Shown piece after piece: positions 54,454 to 61,334 of a stretch of 64,000 bases of DNA; position 1 is the first letter of the stretch; each line of letters opens with the position of its first letter. A program made the translations under genes and the position numbers. The notes under the pieces were generated by a model. It saw only the letters and a list, made by a program, of their open reading frames with translations. It was not told the origin of the DNA and did not search any database. The stretch lies in NCBI GenBank assembly GCA_965659845.1, contig CBFHXS010000002.1, forward strand, positions 23,886 through 87,885. The letters are read 5' to 3'. This DNA is from Brumimicrobium sp965659845. Its GTDB lineage: Bacteria > Bacteroidota > Bacteroidia > Flavobacteriales_D > Crocinitomicaceae.

Positions 54454-54517
54454 AGACTTCTTACTTTTTTAGTGGATTGATTCGATCATTTTGCTTATAT
54501 TAAAGAAAATCTCTATT

Positions 54518-54988
54518 ATGATCAAACACTTCTTAGTCATACTAACATTATCATTTGCACTATTTTCCTGTCAACCTGAAGGAAGAGTATATTCAGATCA
54601 CAAAGAATTATCTCCTGAGTTAGAGTGGCTTCAAAAAGATAAGCGAGAATTTAAAGTTCCAATAGAGGATACCGATACAAAGTATGATCTAAGTTTATCT
54701 TTCCGATATGCGACTGGTTTTCCCTATAAAGCTTTGAATGTTAGTGTTACTCGAATCAGTCCAAATGGTAAAGAGATGGTTAAAGAATACCAGCTACAAG
54801 TAAGAAGCGATTATGGTGATTACATTGGTGATCCTGGATTAGATATTTGGGACAGTGAGCATTTGGTTGATGAAGGAATCAGCTATGAAGAGAAAGGTAC
54901 CTATACATATGTTATCGAACACCTTATGCCACAGGACCCAGTCAACTTCGCAATGGATATAGGTTTGATTCTAGATAAAGCCGAATAA
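54518..54988 (+). CDS. gldH: GldH-like gliding motility lipoprotein
   Basis: 156 residues from ATG 54518 (MIKHFLVILTLSFALFSC; the nine codons upstream are not signal-like). Lipobox ALFSC. The rest follows the GldH pattern: KREFKVPIEDTDTKYDLSLS, FPYKALNVSVTRISPNGK, DPGLDIWDSEHLV, EEKGTYTYVIEHLMPQDPV and DIGLILDKAE. GldH belongs to the set of lipoproteins needed for T9SS-dependent gliding in Flavobacterium johnsoniae. It is not flanked by other gld genes. Confidence 0.78.
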   Translation: MIKHFLVILTLSFALFSCQPEGRVYSDHKELSPELEWLQKDKREFKVPIEDTDTKYDLSLSFRYATGFPYKALNVSVTRISPNGKEMVKEYQLQVRSDYGDYIGDPGLDIWDSEHLVDEGISYEEKGTYTYVIEHLMPQDPVNFAMDIGLILDKAE

Positions 54989-54991
54989 GTA

Positions 54992-55213
54992 TTATCTCGG
55001 GAAATCTTTGTCTTGATAAAACTTCTCTTCGAAGGTTTCCTCAACCTTGGTAGGCTCTTTTAAGATGCGATATATCATCCAGATCAGTAAAACATGAAGA
55101 ACAATAAATAATAGAAAAAGCGCTAAATAGGACGCACCCGGCAATGTCGCTAGAACACAGTATATTAGCAGAATTGCGCTTGTTACAGAAATGGCGAGAG
55201 CATCTTTTTTCAT
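54992..55213 (-). CDS. Small two-helix membrane protein
   Basis: 73 residues. Two hydrophobic segments (ISVTSAILLIYCVLATL and YLALFLLFIVLHVLLIWMIY) followed by an acidic tail (EETFEEKFYQDKDFPR). Such two-helix proteins with a YEDxD-like tail are common in Flavobacteriia; function unknown. Converges on the GldH-like gene with 3 bp between. Confidence 0.7.
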   Translation of the reverse strand: MKKDALAISVTSAILLIYCVLATLPGASYLALFLLFIVLHVLLIWMIYRILKEPTKVEETFEEKFYQDKDFPR

Positions 55214-55387
55214 ATTCTAAAAACGCTCTTTCAACTTTTTTTGTTCATCGCTAACCCTTCCAAAGAACTCGAATTGTCATTTCCCAACATTTTATCATTG
55301 TATCGTTTTAAAATTATTCGATCTAATAATTTATATTTCGTCTCTCAGAACATTACTACTTTTATTGAAAAATATAATAGTCCATAA

Positions 55388-56590
55388 ATGAGTAATATGA
55401 GCGTTTCTCCAATTGACCGTAGAAAGAGGGTTATAGATCTTGACGTTTTCCGAGGATTCGCAGTTCTAGGTATTTTCATGGTGAACATTCTCGTGATGAA
55501 CGCTAGCTTTACCTTCCGAGGAGAGTGGGAGGCTGAACAATCAGGATGGTTACAGAAAGCATCATTTTTCTTTCTGGAGACCTTCTTTTACAGTAAATTC
55601 TTTGTAATCTTTTCATTTCTTTTTGGAATGGGAGTTGCGCTTCAGATTCAAAAGGCAAAGGAGAAAAACACTTTCAGTAATCTCTTTTTTATCCGTCGTT
55701 TCGGAAGTCTATTTCTTTTTGGAGCAATGCATATTCTCTTTATTTGGTCGGGAGATATCCTTCATCTATACGGGGCACTTGGTTTTTTACTCCTACCGGT
55801 ATTTCGTTTTTCTGCAAGAATATTATTATGGCTCGCGATAACAGTATTTATCTTTCCTTTTTATGGAGAAATCTTTGAATTTGTCGTCAATAGTATGAGT
55901 TTCGATTTCCATAAACCGTTGGCCGAATTATCGCGTGAATCAATCATTGAACTTAAGCAAAACGGTAGTTATTGGAGTGGAGTCGAGCTCCGGTTAAAAG
56001 AATATAGTTTCGCAATGGATTTTCTATATAGCGGCATTGGTCCAGTAGCGTTTTCGATGATGCTTTTCGGTGGTTACCTTGTAAAACGGAACATTCTCTT
56101 TAACATCCCAGAGTGGTTAAATAAATCCAGGCTGACGTTATTCACCTCCTTGATTATTTTTACAACTTATCGCTTTGTGCTTTTGTATTGCGTACTTCCG
56201 AACTTTGAAATTGATCATGGCTCGTTCCTATCATTTGTTTTAATGTCTATCTTCTATCTATCCGACATCACATTATCGCTGACATACCTTTGGATTATTG
56301 CATACTTGCTTCGAAGCTCGACATTTAAGCAGGTTTTGTCTCCTCTTCAATATGTAGGGAGAACCGCTTTTTCCAATTATATTATACAAAGTACAATAGG
56401 TTATGTGATCATGCGTACGTTTGGATATTATCAATCCTTTAGTGCTTTTGAATGTATTCTGGTTGTTTTATCAATCTTCAGTTTTCAAGTCGTCATCAGT
56501 AAAATCTATTTGACATATTTCCGTTTTGGGCCTTTAGAATGGCTCTGGCGCTGTATTTCGTACTGGAAATTATTGCCATTAAAAAAATAA
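55388..56590 (+). CDS. DUF418-family membrane protein (YeiB-like)
   Basis: 400 residues, about 8-10 membrane helices. DUF418 features: RVIDLDVFRGFAVLGIFMVN at the N-terminus, FFVIFSFLFGMGVALQI, LFLFGAMHILFIWSGDIL, and the C-terminal signature YVGRTAFSNYIIQSTIGYVI ... FRFGPLEWLWRCISYWK. The family is widespread and of unknown function. A short, decayed copy of its last codons is found at 59765-59809. A TACTTTTA element precedes the gene. Confidence 0.9.
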   Translation: MSNMSVSPIDRRKRVIDLDVFRGFAVLGIFMVNILVMNASFTFRGEWEAEQSGWLQKASFFFLETFFYSKFFVIFSFLFGMGVALQIQKAKEKNTFSNLFFIRRFGSLFLFGAMHILFIWSGDILHLYGALGFLLLPVFRFSARILLWLAITVFIFPFYGEIFEFVVNSMSFDFHKPLAELSRESIIELKQNGSYWSGVELRLKEYSFAMDFLYSGIGPVAFSMMLFGGYLVKRNILFNIPEWLNKSRLTLFTSLIIFTTYRFVLLYCVLPNFEIDHGSFLSFVLMSIFYLSDITLSLTYLWIIAYLLRSSTFKQVLSPLQYVGRTAFSNYIIQSTIGYVIMRTFGYYQSFSAFECILVVLSIFSFQVVISKIYLTYFRFGPLEWLWRCISYWKLLPLKK

Positions 56591-56691
56591 AATTATTCAA
56601 AAGTGAAGAATATATTTTAAAATGAATGTAGGAATTCTGCTTAGCTATTAGTAATTTCACGTACAACTATTATTCGTGTAACTTACTTCTT

Positions 56692-59600
56692 ATGAAACTA
56701 CTATCTGCGATATCGCTATTTATTTTTCTTGCGTTTAACTCATTCAGCCAAAATTGTGGCGTAATTTACGTTACACCAGCTGGAAACGGCTCAGGGTCCT
56801 CTATTGACCCTTCTTCACTAGAAAACGCGCTTTCTTTAGCTAACCCTAACGATATTATTAGGTTAGCAATTGGAACTTATTCCATAGATAACCCACTTAA
56901 TCTCGTTTCTGATGTAACCTTGGAAGGTGGATTTAATCCTTCGAATGGATGGAGTAAGACTAGCTTAGCTGGAGCCACAACAATTAATCGTACAACATTA
57001 AATCCCGAAGGCCCGACTAACGGTACTAGACTTGTGGCTTTCTACGGTAATAGTATTTCAAACTTTAGATTACAAGATTTAACGATTACAACAGAAAACG
57101 CAATACTAAATGGTGGATCAACATACGCGGTTCACTTGAACAACTGTTCTGATTATACAATTGCGCGTTGTCAATTACTGGCAGGTGATGCCGGTTCTGG
57201 ATCAAACGGAAGTAACGGAATTAATGGAAGTAATGGGTCGTTTGGTATCAGCGGGCAACTTGGAAACAATGATGACGAAAGCTTCGGTGGAGGAGGTGGA
57301 AACGGCGGAAACGGCGGCGGTGCTTCGAATGCAGGCGCTGGTGGTGCCGGAGGAACTACATCTGCCAACAACGGATTATCTGGTGGTTCTCCTAGCGGAA
57401 TTTTCGGTGGCGGAGGAGGTGGTGGTGCCTCCGGAGGAGGTGAAGATCGAGATGGAGGAACTGGAGGAAACGGCGGCGGTCCATTAGGAGCAGGCGGATC
57501 TGCTGGACAAGAAAGTGGCTGTAATAGCGGAATCAATTGTGGGTCTAGTGAATCTGGAAATGATGGGGCGAATGGAGCAAATGGGAACAACGGAATTATC
57601 GGAGCAAATGGACCTTCTGGCGCGCATATAGGAGGATTTTGGGTGCCAGGTGCAATTGCAGGAACTGGCACAAACGGTACAGGAGGTGCCGGCGGCGGCG
57701 GTGGAGGTGGTGGCGCCGGCGAAGGAGGTTTCTTCTGTGTTGACGGGAAAGGTTCCGGCGGCGGCGGTGGCGGCGGCGGTGGCCAAGCTGGTACTGGTGC
57801 TACTGGTGGTACTGGTGGTGGCGCAAGCTACGGACTTTATCTTGTGAATAATGGAACAAATGGTGTTGTACTTCAATCTTTATTAACTGCCGGAAATCAA
57901 GGTGCTGGAGGTCAAGGTGGCAATGGTGGAATTGGTGGCAATGGTGGTTTCGGAGGAAACGGATCTACATATACAGGAGGTGAAGTTGGATGTGGCGGTG
58001 ACGGTGGCAACGGCGGTCGAGGCGGAGATGGTGGAAATGGTGGAAATGGTGCTTCTGGAGAAGCCCTTGATGTTTACCTGAACTCTGGAGATCCTTTAAC
58101 GACCAATGACAACACGTTCAACCTTGTTGCTCAACCGGAAATTATTAAAGATAGTGTTACTTGCATGAATCAGACAATTCAATTTGAAACTCCCTCTTTG
58201 CCATCAGGTGTTCCTGGTGCTGGAGTTGGAGTAGCCAATTGGGATTTTGATGTTTATTCTAATGTAGCTAATCCTGCAAGTGGTTTAAATAATCCAGATA
58301 CAACAATGTATACTACTGCTGGAAGATATTCAATTAGTCAGGGAGCTAACACGTATGAAGGCTTTGTCTATGTTAGTCCTGAACAAACGATTGAAGCAGG
58401 TGCCGATCAACAACTCTGTGATGTGGTAACCGGTACTCTAGTGGGTACAACTTCGGGTACAAATGTGATCTGGACTTCTCTTGGTGCTGCAACCATCAAT
58501 AACCCTACTAATATTTCAACAGATGTACAAAATCTTCAACCCGGTGAAAATAAGTTTGTTTTAACAGCAGGTGATTGTTGTCCAGCAGATCCAGATACGA
58601 TCTCGATCATAGTGGGAACAGCAAATACAGCTACGGATGTCCAATCTGCATGCGATACTTATGACTGGATTGATGGAAATACTTACACTTCTAATAATAA
58701 CTCTTCAACATTCACATTGACAAATGCTTCTGGTTGTGACTCTCTTGTAACGTTAGACCTTACAATCAATGCAGGAACAACAGCAACAGATGTAGTTAGT
58801 GCCTGTGATTCGTATACGTGGATTGACGGAAATACATATACTGCAGATAACAATATTGCTACTTTTACTTTAACGAATGCGGTAGGATGCGACTCTGTAG
58901 TTACGCTAAATTTAACATTAGATGGTATTTCGAATTCAGGGACAGACGCCCAGGTAGCATGTGATTCTTATCAATGGATAGATGGAAATACTTATACTGC
59001 AAATAACAATACTGCAACGTTTACCTTAACAAATCAAGCAGGATGTGATTCGTTAGTGACTTTAGACCTTGAATTAAATCAATCTTCTACTGGGATTGAC
59101 GATATTTATGCGTGTAACGATTTTACATGGATAGATGGAAATAATTATACCTCATCGAATAACACCGCTACTTACACATTGACGAATTCAGTAGGTTGCG
59201 ACTCCATAGTTACATTAGATCTTATAGTCAACAATCCTGATATAAATATAACAAACAATGCTCCAACGCTTACTGCAACCGCTTCTTCTGGATCATTCCA
59301 ATGGGTAAGTTGCGACGAAAACTATACTCCTATTGCTGGAGAAACGAATGCAACATATACGGCTATTGGAAATGGAAGTTATGCGGTAATCGTTACACAA
59401 AACGGTTGTACAGATACTTCCGCATGCGAAACGATCGCAAACATAGGATTAGAGAGTCTAAGTCAAGAAAGCATTAATATCTTTCCAAATCCAACAAATG
59501 GTTTGGTGAAAATTAGCAATACTTCTATCATTCAATCAATAAAGGTGTTTGATGCAACTGGGAGAATTATCATTGATAAGGATCCTCAAGCAAAAGAAGT

Positions 59601-59694
59601 CTCGATTGACTTGAGTAAATACTCAAAAGGAACATATACAATGGAAATCACTTTAAATGAAGGAGTTATTCGAAGAAAGGTCATCAAGCAATAA
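56692..59694 (+). CDS. Glycine-rich secreted protein with four tandem repeats and T9SS sorting domain
   Basis: 1000 residues. Signal peptide (LLSAISLFIFLAFNSFSQ). Residues ~20-160 look like a beta-helix start (VIYVTPAGNGSGSSIDPSS, DIIRLAIGTYSI, TLEGGFNPSNGWS). About 163-457 is almost pure Gly/Asn/Ala/Ser (GGAGGTTSANNGLSGGSPSG) encoded by GGT/GGC runs, unlike the AT-rich surroundings. Residues ~647-848 hold four repeats of ~48 residues (ACDSYTWIDGNTYT ... TFTLTNAVGCDSVVTLNL). The end is a T9SS sorting domain (IFPNPTNGLVKISN ... KGTYTMEI ... RRKVIKQ). It is probably a surface matrix or adhesin. A terminator follows. Confidence 0.88.
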   Translation: MKLLSAISLFIFLAFNSFSQNCGVIYVTPAGNGSGSSIDPSSLENALSLANPNDIIRLAIGTYSIDNPLNLVSDVTLEGGFNPSNGWSKTSLAGATTINRTTLNPEGPTNGTRLVAFYGNSISNFRLQDLTITTENAILNGGSTYAVHLNNCSDYTIARCQLLAGDAGSGSNGSNGINGSNGSFGISGQLGNNDDESFGGGGGNGGNGGGASNAGAGGAGGTTSANNGLSGGSPSGIFGGGGGGGASGGGEDRDGGTGGNGGGPLGAGGSAGQESGCNSGINCGSSESGNDGANGANGNNGIIGANGPSGAHIGGFWVPGAIAGTGTNGTGGAGGGGGGGGAGEGGFFCVDGKGSGGGGGGGGGQAGTGATGGTGGGASYGLYLVNNGTNGVVLQSLLTAGNQGAGGQGGNGGIGGNGGFGGNGSTYTGGEVGCGGDGGNGGRGGDGGNGGNGASGEALDVYLNSGDPLTTNDNTFNLVAQPEIIKDSVTCMNQTIQFETPSLPSGVPGAGVGVANWDFDVYSNVANPASGLNNPDTTMYTTAGRYSISQGANTYEGFVYVSPEQTIEAGADQQLCDVVTGTLVGTTSGTNVIWTSLGAATINNPTNISTDVQNLQPGENKFVLTAGDCCPADPDTISIIVGTANTATDVQSACDTYDWIDGNTYTSNNNSSTFTLTNASGCDSLVTLDLTINAGTTATDVVSACDSYTWIDGNTYTADNNIATFTLTNAVGCDSVVTLNLTLDGISNSGTDAQVACDSYQWIDGNTYTANNNTATFTLTNQAGCDSLVTLDLELNQSSTGIDDIYACNDFTWIDGNNYTSSNNTATYTLTNSVGCDSIVTLDLIVNNPDINITNNAPTLTATASSGSFQWVSCDENYTPIAGETNATYTAIGNGSYAVIVTQNGCTDTSACETIANIGLESLSQESINIFPNPTNGLVKISNTSIIQSIKVFDATGRIIIDKDPQAKEVSIDLSKYSKGTYTMEITLNEGVIRRKVIKQ
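58630..59235 (+). repeat. Four tandem ~48-codon repeats
   Basis: Four copies inside the glycine-rich gene with pattern AC-[DN]-x-[YF]-x-WIDGN-x-YT ... TLTN-x-x-GCDS-[LV]-VTL. Each carries two Cys, likely one disulfide per repeat. The copies have diverged at DNA level. Confidence 0.85.
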
Positions 59695-59699
59695 ATAAG

Positions 59700-59731
59700 A
59701 AACGCGGGACCATTTAATCCCGCGTTTTTTT
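59700..59731 (+). terminator. Intrinsic terminator
   Basis: Perfect stem AAACGCGGGA / TCCCGCGTTT (59700-59709, 59718-59727), 8-nt loop, T-run. Just 6 nt after the glycine-rich gene stop. Confidence 0.94.
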
Positions 59732-59764
59732 GGAAATCATTTCTTTCAGTTTCCAAATCAGAAT

Positions 59765-59809
59765 CGTTTCGGAGCTTTAGAGTCATTATGGCACTTTATT
59801 TCGTGCTAA
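59765..59809 (+). pseudogene. Remnant of a DUF418 gene 3' end
   Basis: Codes for RFGALESLWHFISC-stop, matching RFGPLEWLWRCISYWK of the DUF418 gene that ends at 56590. The DNA similarity extends about 60 bp (for example GTATTTCGTACTGG against TTATTTCGTGCTAA) and continues past the stop. Only this tail is left; the upstream part lies where the glycine-rich gene and its terminator now are. No start or promoter. Confidence 0.65.
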
Positions 59810-59921
59810 AAATTGCTGCAGATAAGAAAGCAAAACAAGATCCGAGCTCTTTATTTTTTGACGTTTTAATTTATTACCTATACTATGTATCGAACACGAT
59901 TTTATTTTTAGTAATTTTAAT

Positions 59922-60356
59922 ATGAAAACAACAATTATTCAAAAAATATTTCAAGTGTTATTAGGTGCCGCAATGACCTTAGCAGGAATTGGTCATCTTA
60001 CGTTTCAACGCGATCAATTTCAAGCTCAAGTTCCGCGATGGTTACCAACTGATCCTGGGTTCATGGATTTTATTGTAATCTCTTCTGGAGTGGTTGAAAT
60101 ATTGCTGGGATTATCTCTGCTCGTGCTATGGAAATATAGAGTACAAATAGGTATCGTGCTGGGCATATTCTATGTGTTGATCTTTCCAGGAAACATTTCC
60201 CAATACACTAATGAGATCAATGCATTTGGATTAGATACTGACAACAAACGCCTCATCAGGTTATTCTTTCAACCTGTTCTTATCTTATGGGCATTATGGT
60301 CTACTGGTTCGCTCAAACACCTATTGAAACGGAAAAACAGTAATAAGGAAGATTAA
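59922..60356 (+). CDS. DoxX-like membrane protein
   Basis: 144 residues, four membrane helices. Matches the DoxX-like group: LLGAAMTLAGIGHLTF, then FQAQVPRWLPTDPGFMDFIVISSG, LLGLSLLVLW, IGIVLGIFYVLIFPGNISQY. Role unclear; some members are tied to sulfur or quinone metabolism. Converges on the PorP/SprF gene. Confidence 0.83.
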   Translation: MKTTIIQKIFQVLLGAAMTLAGIGHLTFQRDQFQAQVPRWLPTDPGFMDFIVISSGVVEILLGLSLLVLWKYRVQIGIVLGIFYVLIFPGNISQYTNEINAFGLDTDNKRLIRLFFQPVLILWALWSTGSLKHLLKRKNSNKED

Positions 60357-60377
60357 TTTCTTGACAGAAAAAGGCTA

Positions 60378-61241
60378 CTACCTTAACTCATACGCAATAA
60401 ACGCTTCGTGTGACCATAAGTATGGGAAAATAAGTGCATTTGCGCTATAGTGAAGCATATACCCAACATTGACTCGATTCATAAAGCAATAGCCCATTGA
60501 TGCATTCAGAACTTGGAAATTTCGATACCCTACTTGATACCATAGCTTTTCATGTTCTATTCTTGCATTTACATAAAAATTCATACTAACAAGGTCTGAC
60601 TGAATATGAGCATTAGGAATCAATTTCATATTCTTTGTTAATTGCAAATCATAACTCGCCATTACAGAAAAATTAATACTATGACCAAAATTTAACTCAC
60701 TCATTTGTTGCTCCGTAGGAATTAGATTCATCGCTGCAATAGCCACAAATAATTTGTTTGTTCGAAAGGCTGTTCCCAGATTCATAGTAAAAGCATTCGA
60801 ACGTGCCTCTGGTCTAGATTCTATAAGAACACCACTGCTATCTTCTTCATAGAGCGAAGAAAAATGAAGTGAATAGAGCTTTGGAGCAACACCTATGGTT
60901 AATGTGTTTGAGTCATCTTTTAAAGACCATTGATAATTGTAATTCCCTGTTACACCCGTTTGACTTGCAACCCCTATACTCTGATGCTCTATATTTAAAC
61001 CTACTCCAGAATTGTGTTTCTGCAGCTTTGCTTCTACCAGACCCATGTAATTTATCGGCGCACCCGGATAACCTGTCCATTGGTTTCTGTAAAGTAAGTT
61101 TGCCTTAAATGAATGATCTAAACCAGCAGTTGCCGGGTTATAGTAGGATGCTACATCTCGATAAAACCCGTAAGTGGAGGATTGCTGAGCCATTCCAGCA
61201 AATGTAAATAGTAACAGAACCGCAAGTGCCAAATACTTCAT
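60378..61241 (-). CDS. PorP/SprF-family T9SS membrane protein
   Basis: 287 residues. Signal peptide (YLALAVLLLFTFAGMAQ). Family features: YGFYRDVASYYNPATAGLDHSF, LYRNQWTGYPGAPINYMG (R-x-QW-x-G-x-PGAP), and a C-terminal barrel (VNVGYMLHYSANALIFPYLW). SprF-type proteins help T9SS export a matching large surface protein, usually encoded beside them. Here no such protein is directly adjacent; the nearest T9SS cargo is the glycine-rich protein at 56.7 kb on the opposite strand. Confidence 0.9.
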   Translation of the reverse strand: MKYLALAVLLLFTFAGMAQQSSTYGFYRDVASYYNPATAGLDHSFKANLLYRNQWTGYPGAPINYMGLVEAKLQKHNSGVGLNIEHQSIGVASQTGVTGNYNYQWSLKDDSNTLTIGVAPKLYSLHFSSLYEEDSSGVLIESRPEARSNAFTMNLGTAFRTNKLFVAIAAMNLIPTEQQMSELNFGHSINFSVMASYDLQLTKNMKLIPNAHIQSDLVSMNFYVNARIEHEKLWYQVGYRNFQVLNASMGYCFMNRVNVGYMLHYSANALIFPYLWSHEAFIAYELR

Positions 61242-61334
61242 AGGTATGGGTTGTTAAAAATTGGATAACCACAATTGTAAGTATAAACAAGTATATACCT
61301 CTTAAAGTTACACCTCTACAATATCAGAATCTGT

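Noticed and set aside
57171..57671. 166-codon Pro-rich frame on the minus strand
   Set aside because: Mirror of the glycine codons of the + strand gene (GGN read backwards gives Pro/Ala); no start context or domain.
57200..58060. Short repeated units resembling a CRISPR array
   Set aside because: The repeats are in-frame glycine codons within a coding gene, with no constant repeat-spacer periodicity.
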